In this document: positions 35,731-47,970 of the stretch, piece by piece
Numbering within the stretch: the first letter of the stretch is position 1
How the letters are laid out: the number at the start of each line of letters is the position of its first letter
Source: Vanilla planifolia
Taxonomy: Eukaryota; Streptophyta; Magnoliopsida; Asparagales; Orchidaceae
DNA: 64,000 bases
Reading direction: 5' to 3'
Assembly (NCBI GenBank): GCA_023846275.1
Contig: CM043869.1
Location: forward strand, 32,990,737-33,054,736
The notes under the pieces: model-generated
The model's input: the letters and a program-made list of their open reading frames with translations, nothing else
The model's database searches: none
Told to the model about the DNA's origin: nothing
Translations under genes and position numbers: made by a program

Positions 35731-38700
35731 GTAAGTATATTGTCTTTCAAAATCCTTCTATTATTCTAAATAGTTGTCATATTTATGGATCCTGCAAGCT
35801 AAGAGGTGCCCGCCTCTTCGCTTGATATCAGACAATAAACAAATGAATTGTTTTTCTTTTCTTTTTATTTTTTATTTTTTGATAAACATATTTCTATATG
35901 CAAAATCAAACTAATTTAAGATGCAACAAAACTTTAGATTGCAGTTAGTGAAGAAACTCATCAAGGTTGGGGTTTGCAGCCCTTAGACAAATAAAAATGA
36001 CAACTCATAAAGTTTGCAAAATCTAAAATTGATGCAAGTAAACCTATCTAAATGAACATACACTTAATAAATTGTATCAAGTGTGACAAAACCTGACATT
36101 GTGAAAGCATTTAGGCATATAGATAACGTCTAGAAATGAGAGTAAGGAATATGCAAAATCACTGGGGAAATCTGTTGGATTATTGGGAACTGTTTGGGTC
36201 TTTTGATAAACTGGTGGTTTGCGTAAAATTAGCAATACAAACTTTGACAAGTAAAGCTATTGACTATAAATATCTCCCTAGACTAATACTTAACAAAGCT
36301 ATCATTGGATCATTTGTGGTGGTCTATGGTGATCACCTAGGGTGATACAAGGAATGTTATGTGTAATCAGCTACAAAGCAAATATATTGTTTGACAATTG
36401 ACATGGCTCCTTTCATGTCGTTAAGGTTCATATGGAATCTGAAGCTGACGATGTTGTCACAAAACCCACAAATTGGGAGTAGAACTAGAATTTTAATTAA
36501 ACTAACTTTGAATCTAAACAAATTGAACTATAATAAATGAGTGGAACTATTGGAACAAATTAATCTAAAGAACTAAAATTGCAAATGGATGGAGTTATGG
36601 TTTATTTGATGATTGCTCTTGGTAATCTTGAACATTAGACAAATGGATGTAATTTTGGCACAACTTAATATTACATTGAGCTGGATATTGGTGCCATCTC
36701 CATTTTGGCCTCTTTTGTCTTGTGTTTCTACCAGCTCTTTTGGTGTTTGACAAACTCAACCTTGTTGAGTATTGGTGAAGTCAACTCAAATATCGCTTGA
36801 ACAAGTCTAGATTGATCCCTTGATGATCCTCCCTTATGATCCAGGTATTATTTGATGATAGTTGATCTTTTTGTTATACTTGCATCTCTGGTAGCCATTG
36901 CCTTTGATAATGATGTTCTAATCATCAAGGATATGATCTCTTTGCTCACTCTTCTTTCCAAGTCACCTTGTGCAGAATGACGGGTTGTTTCACTTCTATA
37001 GGATAGTGTAGTGCTATTGTTTCATTGTATACAACCAAGAATGAGAAGTAGAAATTATTGCTAATCCCATGATCATTTGCTAAGTTTTTAGCATAAGCAT
37101 TGTCATTAACTTGTTTGGAACATTGAATAAATGTGTGTTGTTTGCATGCAATTGTATGCATATCATAGCAAAATTTGCCTTGGAGAATTTCTAGTTATCT
37201 CTTATGTGCAACAAGTCTCATGTATAATAAATTAGTCATTTTGCTTTGTCTTCATATGCAGCTGTACAACTCGTGTACAAATGTGTGTTTAGTTACAAAA
37301 TTTTGTGCTAGTGCAAAATATAATATTAGACTTAATGGATTATTGGGCACTTATTAAATAGGTTTATCCCGATGGCCTTATTGGCAATAAATAACAAATG
37401 TACTTGACACATGGCAATTACAAATCCCAGTTCTCACTATATAATCTACAACACCTTAGTAGATTTCTTTGGTACCGAATTTTTTTCAACTTGTTTACTG
37501 AACTATTGATTGTAAGAATTAGAGAAGTTGCACTTCACTTTTAATTGGGATCCATATTGTTTTATAGAAATACATCACAAAGTCCACTACAACCGTGAGC
37601 CATGAACGTACTTGACTAGTGAGCAATAAGTGGGTGGCATGTGATAGCTTGAATTCTCTAATTGTGCCCCCATGTTATATAAGAAGAAGTGATATAGAAT
37701 ACCTCCATGATTGAAACTAATCACAAACTATACATTTGTCACGAAGTGTGGATGATCAGAAAAATCTTTAGGAAATGACTAATCAGTGGGCCTTGGTCTT
37801 ACATATTAGTTTTTAAAATTAACTCATATGATGCAAGCATACTAAAAAAGTTATTTTCAAACTAATTCAAAATATGACAATGATAACATATTCTGGTGCA
37901 ACCATAGTAATCAAAAGGTTGTAGTATGCCTTGAACTCTTGTTTGGGATTGGCCATCACAATGGTTGAGTTATGGTAGACCTTAAATGATGATCTTTTTG
38001 TACAAGATCTGAGCACTTAGGATCAAAATCAAGTATGTTGGGAATTCTTCATTTATTTTCATATATGTAGATTTGATGTTGCTAGAAAGTTATAAAAGGA
38101 ATGGGATATCAACAAGAATATGGCACAGATTTAGTCAATGCCTCTAGGATGAGACGATGACCTTCCTTTTGAAGCCCTTAAAGGAATTCGTCAATTATTT
38201 GGCCATGGTTGGGCTCAAACGTAGCAAGGGCTACTTCAGACATATTAAATGACGGTAGCTTAATAGTGATAATATTCCTAAGGATAGAATTGGATGAACT
38301 ATTTGAATCTTTTTCATGATTTGATAAACCATTTGATAAGCCAATGATTTCTTTACGTTTTAATAATGCATTTAATTGATTATGATAAATTAGATCAAAT
38401 TTTGTAATTTTTTTCTATAGAACCTTAATAGGACATGAGAGTAAAAGAGGTTCAAGAATAATTTTCTTTTGACAAGAGTTAAAAATAAATCACTTATTTT
38501 GTTTTTTGACCTATTAGATGGATTTCAAAAGGTATAGAACATCTCCCTCTAAACCATGCACATGACCCAAAATAAAAATATAAAATGTGTATCATTTGTC
38601 TTATTTTAATCACTTGGATTTGCACATTCAAATTCCATCAATACTTTTCTTTTGCAACTAATTCTTTTTTGTTTGTTGAAGCAATACTATAGGAAGGGCT

Positions 38701-41491
38701 GATTTGAGGATGAGGAATTTGTGGATCCACTCACTTTCTTCCCTTTCAATCCTTTCTTCCTTCCCTTCTTAGTTTATTAAAATTGATTTTCTTAAAAAAA
38801 TTTTGACTTTTACTTGTATTTATATTGTTTTCTTCATATTAATATTAGGACGCATATTCATAAATTGGATTTTTAACAATTGACATGAGATTCCAGAACT
38901 GCATTCAACTTCACAAAATGTAAATATTTTATTGTAGACTATAAATTCAAGAATTCTATTTGAATTCAAAAGAGTTATTTCTTAATCAATTGACAGTGAA
39001 GGTAATATAATCTTTATGTAAGGGTGTTCTTAACCAACTTATAAGTATCAATATAGTTTAAGATGAGATTGATTCTAATAAGAAATTCTCAATATATCAT
39101 AAGATTCTCATTCCTAAAAATTTGTGTTCTCCAAATTCAGAAAATTGATAGGGTTCTAGGATTATTCTTGTGGAAAAATACTTTTATATGCAGCTCTTCT
39201 AGTTTATCTATTGCATACCTTGTTTACATAAGGGAATCGCACGTACATAGAGAATTGTATATGAAATGATAGCAATGCAGTCCTATTTCTCAGGTTTTAG
39301 GTTTTATTTGTAAAGAATCTATTCTAGTTTTCTTTTACCCATATAAAAAGTGATTAATTGGTCAGCTTTTGCATGTGCTCAGAATCAATAAAAGAAGAGA
39401 TACTTTTAGTTCATTGCGACTTAACATGGGATTTAATTGGGTAAGGATTGTGCCATATTTTTTTTTCTTAAAATGATTGGAATTGAGTAGATACTTAAGA
39501 AAACAAATGCAGCTTTTTCATTAAAGAAATAGGAAAAAAATCACTTATGATATATTATTCACTTATGAAAGTGTATAAAGTGAGATGGGTATTTGATTTA
39601 GGATTTGCCAAATGGTTTATTGGAATGAATTTATTTTATTTTATTTTATTTTTTTATTCATACTAATTCTAAAATTTTTAGTATTATATTCCTTCACAAT
39701 ACAAGAATGGAATACCTTTATAACTATATAGATTTGAATCTTATATCTTCTTGGTAAAACAAAAAGGCTTCACCGAATTATTGAAATGATTTGAACTGTT
39801 TCAAAAACAAATGCATCATATTGCATTGGGCTCTTTGATCAATTGATGAAAATATTGTATTGGACCACCATATATTTTTTTTCTTTTCAAGAGACGATAA
39901 TGAAGATTGCTCTAGGTGAATGTTGTGAAAGAGTTAGGTCAATTTTCTAATTTGGTGAGATAGACAATGAAGTCAATTTACTCTCTTTTGTGAGACATGT
40001 AAGGCACAAGATGATCATTTTCCTCCTGAAATGTAAAGAATGGTGTTTCCCCTTCTTAGGGTTGCAATGCCTTCGTTATATAACCAAATTCAATTCAAAA
40101 TAATATTGTTGAATTGTATAATTTGCACATTGATCTATTCCTTTGGAATAAATACACATATATGGTGAACTATGAATTTTGTGTGAATTAAGTACAAAAG
40201 TCTCATTCTCTTAATGATATGCAATAAGTTTTTGGATGGTTTGCTAGTTCCGGGCATAATCATGTGACAATGCTAATAGATATGACATTTATAGCATAAC
40301 CATTATCAATGATAATCTTGCAATGCACATTTACTAGCTTAATGTTCATTTTTAAGGATGGAGCCCTATTCTAATCTTTGGGTTTTGTGGTTTGGGAAGA
40401 TGCACTCATTATTTATGTAGTTTACTTGGACCAATCATTCTCCTTGGCCTCAAGGTGAAATTTTTTAGAATTATTTTTGGGCTCTTTTTTCACTCATATT
40501 TTCTTTTCTAGCATATTCAATTTTGTTGAGACAATGTTTAGATATATATTTTAACTCTCCATAATAGTAGCAAATAAATTTAAAGGTTATTTATTGCCAA
40601 ACTAAACTTGCAACTCTGTCAAGTTCTCTCATCTTGCCCTTGAGCTCTTTGCCAATGTTGTCAGAGTCGGCAGTGACCTTCGATTATGGTATCATTGTTG
40701 GTGTCATCACCAAAAGATATTGACACACTATGTTATGTTTCAAGAACAATTCAAGTTAACCAAACACAAAAATTATGTAATCCCAACAAACTAAAGTTAG
40801 CAACCAAACGGAACTTCCCCCTTAACACCACTTACATAGCTCTAACTGAGATGTGCGAACATTTAGTGTCTTAATGGTAGTGCGATCCATATAAGCCCTA
40901 AGCTCTACACTTCTATTTGAGACCTAAAACTTATGTTGTCATTAGACTTTTTTGTGCTCAACAAAAATGAAAACTAATGCAAAAGAAAAAAGTTTTATAA
41001 ATCATTGAAACCTATTCTATTACATCAACCATAGATATACATAAAGATCCCTTTGTCATCCCCGAGTTTCACATAGATATACATAATACCTCACATTTGG
41101 ACCAATACCAGAAATGAATGCAACTAAAGTGGAAGAAGGGAACTGAACTAGCGATCCAAAGAGCTGAGGACGATTGGTGTCCTTGGCTTTAGTCATCCAG
41201 TCAAATGAACTTTATATGGGCATGAATGGTGCGATGCACTAGGCTAGATCTGTTAACATGTCCTATTTAGCCTCTCTTCCTTCTTGTATCCCCACCAGGG
41301 TTAAAATTAAAAACAGGTCCATGTGAAATGGTATCAGTGTTTTAGATCCAGTTATTGGGTTTGTAAATAGCTGAGTGGATAGTCCTCATGTGGATGGTCC
41401 TTTATTTCTGGATTGCTGCAACAGTTTTTCTAAGCTTTATGTTCCTTTGGTGAACTAAGATTCATTTTAAGACCTTTTTTTGACTTCACAG
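35731..41491 (+). other. 5.8 kb intron, largely unassigned
   Basis: The intron is bounded by gtaagt and cttcacag in phase 0. A possible RNase H fragment lies near 36.2-36.5 kb and a (TTTTA)n tract at 39631-39655. The rest shows scattered short open frames but no homology I can defend. Confidence 0.7.
36230..36490 (+). pseudogene. Possible RNase H-like fragment of a LINE
   Basis: The + strand contains IIGSFVVVYGDHLG and, in another frame further on, VKVHMESEADDVVTK. These recall the GIGGV.RDH.G and HV.REAN..AD.LA blocks of the RNase H domain found in plant LINEs. The match is weak and spans a frameshift. It cannot be part of the 31.9-33.5 kb LINE copy without two host exons having been inserted between, so it would be a separate insertion. 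Confidence 0.3.
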
Positions 41492-41548
41492 GTTGCTGTG
41501 GCACCAAATGATGAGTACCTCTGCACTGGTGGAGATGATCAAAAAGTA
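41492..41548 (+). CDS. WD40 gene exon: last blade
   Basis: The acceptor is cttcacag. It reads VAVAPNDEYLCTGGDDQKV. Two donors three bases apart are both in phase: AAA|gtagtg (end 41545) and GTA|gtgagt (end 41548). The second matches consensus much better, so I chose it; the choice adds or removes one Val. Confidence 0.88.
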
Positions 41549-42020
41549 GTGAGTTGACATACTCTCTGTTCATGAATGCTTAATTTCCAAATTTTCATCT
41601 GTTGTTGAGCAATATGAGAATTAAACAACATAGCATTTTGAATTCCAGGTACATGTTTTCTATCAGGACTGTATGATTAATTTTTAGGATGTTATAATTC
41701 TAGCTTTCTTAGATAAATCATAAAAGTCGAGGGAATTCTTTAATGATTCATGGATCGTGGTTAGTTGCTTATGTTTTTTGTGTAAATCATTCTAAAGAAA
41801 TTCTCAATTGCAGGCCTTGATTAAGTTGGTTTAGTTGTTTTTTGTTCTTCTCAGTTTATGTTTTTAGTTTAGCTCTTATCACAACTTATAAGAACAAGAC
41901 AATTAAAATACACTATTTAATTGTCATTGTGATTGAGGTCTCTTTTGATAATTGAAATAAAATGGTAAACAATAAGAATGATGTATCAGAACCCCAAGTG
42001 AACTTCTCCTTTTCTTACAG

Positions 42021-42095
42021 GTTTTATACCATAATACAAAAGGACGAATGCGTCAAAAATGGCGTCTTTCTCACCCTATTTCCAGAAAAGCTTAG
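42021..42095 (+). CDS. WD40 gene terminal exon
   Basis: The acceptor is tcttacag. It reads VLYHNTKGRMRQKWRLSHP, then ISRKA, then TAG at 42093-42095. The C-terminal tail is strongly basic and lacks a further blade; VLYHN closes the last WD unit. Confidence 0.9.
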   Translation, partial: VLYHNTKGRMRQKWRLSHPISRKA

Positions 42096-42812
42096 CAGGC
42101 GGCTGGTATGTACTTTTTTTCTATCTTTCCTCATCCTCTGGCCATTAGAAGCTTAGAAGTGACGTTAATTTTATTACATTGTGCATCTCACCCTCTGGAA
42201 TGGAAAAAATGCTTAGCAAAAGCTGCAAGTTTAATGTCTTTAGTATCATATCGAAGCACTAAGAAAGCATTACTCTTAGCTGAATGAAGCTTGGATTATA
42301 TGTTGCATAAATGTAACCTAGCATTTGATTTAGTAATATAATAATATAATATTATTTAAAGATATGAAACATTTGATTTGATGATATTTTAAAGAACATT
42401 ATAAAGAATTATAATCATGTGATACTTAAATATGGTTTCGAGAATTCATTAATGATATATAGATGTTGGTTATTTTTAAAAAGGATTTATTGACTTTAAT
42501 GCTATTTAAATTTTTAGATTTGATAATTCATCATCATGCAGTTTTGTTGGACATTTTAAATTGTAGCCTGTAGCAATTTGAAATTAAAATAATTGTAGAT
42601 CTTTGTATTTGGATGCTGTATTTTAAATTCAAGTTGAAATTCACTCTTAAGATGTAGAAGTTTAAATTTGAAAAAAAAAATAGATTTTATATTTTTGGTT
42701 GTTGTTCTTTTAGATTATTTTGATCATAGGATGTGAAGTTTTGAATATATGTATAGACATTGTTTATTGTATTTATTGCTTATTTATGGTATAATATATA
42801 TATTTATGAATA

Positions 42813-42847
<35 letters not shown>
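42813..42847. repeat. (ATT)n microsatellite
   Basis: About eleven uninterrupted ATT units in the 3' flank of the WD40 gene. Confidence 0.92.
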
Positions 42848-42849
<2 letters not shown>

Positions 42850-43194
42850 AATGTAATCTTTTGATATTAAATTATATTAAAAATTTTACTTTTTATGATC
42901 ATTTGTATTATTTAAAATATTATTTTTTTTAATTTGACAATAATAATAATTTATGTTTGCTTGATACAATAGTCAACTAATTATAATTCCTACATAATTG
43001 TTAAGTAATTTTATCTTAAATAAGCTACTACTGTTGCATGCATGGTCGTATAGGATTGATTATGGTATCTATGCGGTTAGCAACGTTCACTAGGCTTGAT
43101 GGGTGCATCAAATTTGTGAACCCAATGAGCTAAAATCAATATAGATGACATGCACAATGGTTAAGGGCCTCTACTTAGCTCCACTTTTACTTAT

Positions 43195-43315
43195 GCATTG
43201 CTCTTAGAGAATTCCTCAAAAGTAAGCTCATCCTTTCTATGGCGTCATGTGTGCCTACCATTTCTTCTAGCTTTGCATTGTTCCTAGAAAATTCCTCAAG
43301 AGTAAGTTCGTCCAT
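43195..43315. repeat. Direct repeat, two copies of about 43 bp
   Basis: The copy at 43195-43237 (gcattgctcttagagaattc...) and the copy at 43273-43315 (gcattgttcctagaaaattc...) share cctcaa.agtaag.tc.tcc. They lie 78 bases apart in non-coding DNA. Confidence 0.75.
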
Positions 43316-44639
43316 CCTTTTAGAGTCATTTTCTTTTTTATTATTATTTTTTTTACAAGTTAGATTTTTCTTTTAAGCATTTAAAAAACAATTACTTTAT
43401 TAAACTCTAGGTTTAAGATAACCTTAACTATTTCTTATAATGAAATAAATCTTCATGTAACTAGTAAGCTTAAATTTTTTTTTCAAAACAAACGCATTTT
43501 AGTTCTTTTAGCAAAAAATAAAAATACAATGCTTGTTAGATGTCAAACCATCAAAACTATGTGTTGCAACAATTTCTAATATATATTATATGTTCAAGAT
43601 TAATGTAATAATCTATCTCTAAATAAGATAACTAAAGGTTTTTAATTTATCTATATCATTAGTTCTTAAATTTTGAATGATAGTAAAAGTATATGATAAA
43701 GTTTATTGATGTGTTAGTTTAGTTTGATGTCTTAAGAAGATTAGTCATGGATGTATGCTTCATAAATAATGAATCAATTGAGAAAACTTACTTTTGATGA
43801 TGTAATCTTTATCATGAGTAATTATTATGTACTTTTTATATGATAGAATATTAAAAATCTATGTAATCTTTACATATGACATTTAGGATTCAATTCTTCG
43901 TCAAATTATTTTTAATTTATATATAAGCTTATCTTTCACATATACATGTATTTTTATTAATTAGTTGTGATATCTATTTTAGTCTAATAAATATATTTTT
44001 ATCATTAAAGATTTAATCATATAAACGACTATAAAGGAAATTAAATTTGTTAAATAAATTGAAGTTGTCATAAAATACGATAATTTTATCATATAATATG
44101 GAAGAAAGTAAAAAGATTTTATTAAGTTAGTAATTTGGAGTTTTAATTTGATATTTTATATAATATAATATAATTAGTTAATACTCATAAAATACGTAAT
44201 CGAATAAAGTAAACAAAAATTAATTAATAATATACATGTATTTATATATTATAATACTATATCATTCTATCATATGATCAAACTTTTTTTTATATTATCT
44301 TTTATAGTTTGGTTTTTAAAATGAATGATAATATTCTTCTTTAAAATTGGGTTCCAATTCTAAACCATTCTCCAAAGCAATATATATATTATCATTGTAT
44401 CTTGTTAGCTTCATGTCTAACCCATTCTCCAAAGTAAGATTCACTTATTATTAAATGATTTTTGCATTTTTGAAATACATGCCTTGTTCTTAAACTTTGT
44501 CTTTATCTTTTTCAATTTCTTTTTGTAACTTTCTAATCTAAATCAATTTAGTGAATAAATTTTTAAAAATACTATGTTCCTTTTTCATTAGTTCCTTTTT
44601 CATCGCTTTGGTTTTGTCGAATAGGGCTAAGGTTTTAGA

Positions 44640-45236
44640 AAGATTAAATTAAAACTTTAAGGCTTTGATGTTTTTTAACCTTTTTTTATCAAAATAATCT
44701 CTAAAAAGTCATCAATCATCAATCTTATATGAATCTATTTAGTGCTATTTAGTGGCTTATTTTTATAATTTTTTTACATCATTCTTATATTTTTCAAAAT
44801 TTTTTAATCTACAAATATTTAAAATAATTATTTTATCATTTTTTAACACTTTGCTTTTTTTTGTGTGATCATAATACATTTTCTTTATATTAAAATAATT
44901 TTATATTAAACTTCTATATAAGTATTATATTTATATTTAATTTAATATGTTTTTAACTTTATTTAATATATATTATATTTATAATAAGTATTAATTTTAT
45001 AATTTAAGTTTTCATTTATATTTTATTATTATTTTTTATTTTTTTCATTTATAATATAGACATCACTTATTTTTTATTGACTTTATATTATTTAATTCTT
45101 AATAATTTGTACTTTTGATGTTAATCTCATTCTTTTATATGTTGTATTTCATTTTTGATGATATATAATTTTTATGAATTTAAAATAGTTTAAAATTAAT
45201 TATTAAAATTATTTTTATATTTTTGAGATTTCACGA
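44640..45236 (-). repeat. Diverged 3' LTR of the old gypsy element
   Basis: This segment aligns over its length with 54760-55383. Shared words include aaactttaa, caatcttatatgaat / caattttatatgaat, aacatcatt / tacatcatt, attattttat, ttttgctctttatttgatga / tttgcttttttttgtgtgatca, and ttattgactttatat / ttcattgactttcta. The outer edge (about 45236 on the minus strand) lies about 0.6 kb past the integrase remnant, as expected for a 3' LTR. Low identity by eye means a very old insertion. Confidence 0.6.
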
Positions 45237-45839
45237 TTTCTTTCTTACGAGAATTTTATCTTTGAAATTCAAAATGGTTAAGGATATTCTATTTATATCT
45301 TCTTTTTCACTTTCCATCTTGCTTCATATTTTGATTTGTTTTTTCATATAATTTTAACTATCAAAATTTTTTTATTCCTTAACTTCTTGTTTTTAATTGC
45401 TAATATCTTAATTGGTTTTTCTCATAGCCCAAATATGATTGTAATTATGTAATAATTGAGTAAAAGTTAATCATATATTAAGGAATCTTTACATGCTCTT
45501 TTAGTTATTGATAATTCTATTTTATAAACAACTTTATCAATCATTTCAATAATTTTAAAAAGACTATAATATGTTTGATTATAATTTCCCCTTTCATAAA
45601 GCGTATTTTGATAAAAATATTTTTTAAGGTTTATCCTATTTATGCATATAATAATAAAATTTTTTTATATTATACTTTTTAAATATGTGCTTTAATTAAA
45701 TGCACCATGATATTCTTTTTTATCCCATTAGTGCCTTTTTGGATTAATCATATTAATAAAATAAAAATCATCATTTTTTTCATATAATGCTTCAAAAGAA
45801 ACTATTTTTATACTTGATTAATAATTATTATTATATGTG

Positions 45840-46400
45840 AATTTTATTAATGTTAGATATATGTCAACAAAGTCTAATATATTAAATTTTAGCTTATCTT
45901 CTAAAATCTTAATTAGCTTGACCATCTTTCTAAAAATGATAAGCCACATTAAACATTAGTTGTGTTCCAAATGCCTGTTGAACTTTCCTCTAAGATTTTA
46001 ATGTAAAATTTGAATAATCATAAGATATTATAGATTTTGGCTCATCATATAATTTTATATCTAATTTACATAAATTTATGCCAATTTATAAGTGTTCTAG
46101 ATTGATAAATTGTGTGTTTTTTTTTGTTTATCAGTCTATAATTACCTATATAATATCTTCTCTTTGATAGTTTTTAGAAAATCTATGAATATTTCATCTC
46201 ATTATATGAGATTATAATAATTTACTAAGATTTTAATACTTTTTTTTAACTTAAGTACCTATTTACATAATCTTGTATATCTTTTTCATTCTTTACCACC
46301 AAAACTTTTCTCATATCCTAATGCATCTTGGAAATTATAGATGTACCAAATAACTCATTCAACAATATTTGTTGTGTAGTTTTGTATTGATATGAGTAAT
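45840..46400 (-). pseudogene. Gypsy integrase remnant
   Basis: At 46.2-46.4 kb the minus strand gives the zinc-finger-side block (KMH-stop-DMRK, FWW.RMKK, then KDIQDYVNRY). Near 46.1 kb VIID.LTKKKHTI appears in place of the catalytic-core block [11 protein letters not shown]. At 45.91-45.99 kb QQAFGTQLMFNVAYHF is followed by KDGQAN, matching the family ...FGT.L.FSTAYHPQTDGQSE. The catalytic Glu block is damaged. Confidence 0.75.
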
Positions 46401-46949
46401 CTATTCTTGTAGTGTATAAGACCATTATCTTTATTTAGATAGAATTTAGGTTTCTTACTAATATGTAGTAATGCCTTCAATTTTTTGGCCTTCATATTGG
46501 TCAAATCTTTATTTGGAGAGAGATTGAATGTGCTGAAAAGAAAAAATTATTTTGGAATCATCCAAGTACATATAAGGAGTTTCACTAGCATCTCAACTCC
46601 TCAACACACTTTCACATCAACACTAGCTCTTATTAATAACTTTAATTTCAACCTTTTTAAAATTTTGTACATGCTTATTTGTCCAAATTAAGTAGACTAA
46701 TGCTACTAACATATTAGTTGCTTGTTCTGCTTTGGCCCATCTTTGTGCTATTCAATGTGTAAGGAATTAGGCAATTCATAAGTTTTTTAATATAAATGAT
46801 TTTGACTCATCTTTAGGTTATATAATGTGGAGAGTGACACAACTCTAGGTTGTTTAATGTAGAGTATTAGTTGTAACTTTTGTGCACATGGCTATAGTGA
46901 AGAAGAGAGAAAAAAAAGTAAGCCTAATACCATTTGGATTACAATAGAA

Positions 46950-47350
46950 ATAGGCTCAAAGGATAGGTGCCAAGCTACGTAAAAATTATGGTGTCATCTT
47001 TTTATTTTTATTTTATTTTTTGCATTTATATTCTTACTTTGTTGCAACAAAAATAGTTTTACAAATTTGAAAAAGCTTCATTGCTTAATTCTTCTCGTGC
47101 GGTCATAGTTTTCTAGAAGTCTATGTTATGACCTTTTGACCTTGCATTGAGACAACACCTAATCTCTGTAAAGATACATTAGTATACACATTAAACTCCT
47201 CAACATTTCGTAGATATGACTAATATTGGAGTTGAAGTTAATTTATTCTTAAGAGTTTAAAAATTTTCCTCACATTTTTATCCAAAATAAATAGGAACAC
47301 TTTCTATATAATCCTTGTCAAATGGACAATAATTTGCAAAAAAAAATTGA
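46950..47350 (-). pseudogene. Gypsy RNase H remnant
   Basis: The minus strand reads LKNKLTSTPILVIST in two adjoining frames, then EEFNVYTNVSLQRLGVV, MQGQKVIT and SRKLxPHEKN, lining up with the family blocks ...LK..L..APIL..P, F.VY.DAS..GLG.VL, and YASRQLK.HEKNYP. Stops and frameshifts are present. Confidence 0.75.
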
Positions 47351-47549
47351 CAAATTCCTGTAATAGCTAGATAGCTTTAAAAACTCTTGATCTTAGTAAC
47401 ACCAATAGGTCTAACCCAATCAATTAGTGTTATCACTTTTTGTGCACTTATAATTATTATCTTAACACTAATTATGTATCCCAAAAAGGAAACACTTGTT
47501 AACTAAAAGCTATAATTTAAGAATTTTGATATAGCTAATATTTTTTCAA

Positions 47550-47970
47550 TTTCTACAACACCATATCTAATTTTTGGGTATATTCATACTCACTTCAGAA
47601 ATATACTAAGATATCATCAATGAATATTACAACAAAATTATTTAGCCACTTCTTGGAAATATGATTTCTTAAATCCTTGAATATAACTAGTGCATTTGTT
47701 ATTCCAAAAAAAAGTATTTAAAAAATCACAATAATTATATTTGGTCCTAAATATTTGTTTTGGTATATCCTTCTTTTGTATTTTTAATTGATGATATCTT
47801 TTAGCAAATCAATTTTAGAAAATATCTCAATTCTTGAAGTTAATCAAACAATTATTTTATCTAAAATAGAGAATACTTATTTTTCATTTGATTTTTAATT
47901 CTTTATAGGTTTTACACGTGTAGATTTTCACCCTTCTTTTTTGGTAAATAGTATTAGTACACTCGAAGGT
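47550..47970 (-). pseudogene. Gypsy reverse transcriptase remnant
   Basis: Minus-strand frames give VLFTKKEGE at about 47.95 kb, a KNKYSLF block, FSKIDLLKDI near 47.81 kb, [12 protein letters not shown] at 47660-47706 and the active site [12 protein letters not shown] at about 47600-47640 (family FIDDILVYS). The first RT block upstream of the family [13 protein letters not shown] is missing because the homology stops at about 47.97 kb. Confidence 0.8.

Larger units (their letters stand above)
2627..42095 (+). other. WD40-repeat protein gene, split over about 39.5 kb (5' end not found)
   Basis: Exons joined by phase-consistent splicing encode a beta-propeller protein. Counting from the first residue of exon 2953-3077, about 452 residues are supported, ending at TAG 42093-42095. 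About eight blade units can be seen, with WD-type signatures LLLYN, LKVWD, ILLWN, VQLWD, VGLFD, TLVWD, LAMWD and a final GGDDQKV...YHN; GH dipeptides open some blades. The last 20 residues are basic. WD40 propellers are protein-interaction scaffolds, often substrate receptors or complex subunits; the specific partner cannot be read from sequence and I do not recognise the orthologue by name. There is no signal peptide or membrane segment in the supported part. Introns of 9.1, 7.1, 7.0, 7.4 and 5.8 kb carry transposon remnants, while others are 67-700 bases. Every coding junction from 2953 on is in phase with no internal stop, so the gene looks functional. Confidence 0.88.
42096..44580. other. 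3' flank of the WD40 gene, very AT-rich
   Basis: The 3' UTR must begin here, but no canonical AATAAA stands out in the first 300 bases. It holds an (ATT)n microsatellite at 42813-42847 and a direct repeat at 43195-43315. No gene or transposon protein is seen. Confidence 0.5.

Noticed and set aside
42096..42400. A canonical AATAAA poly(A) signal for the WD40 gene
   Set aside because: No clear AATAAA lies in the first 300 bases after the stop; plant signals are loose, so no site is claimed.
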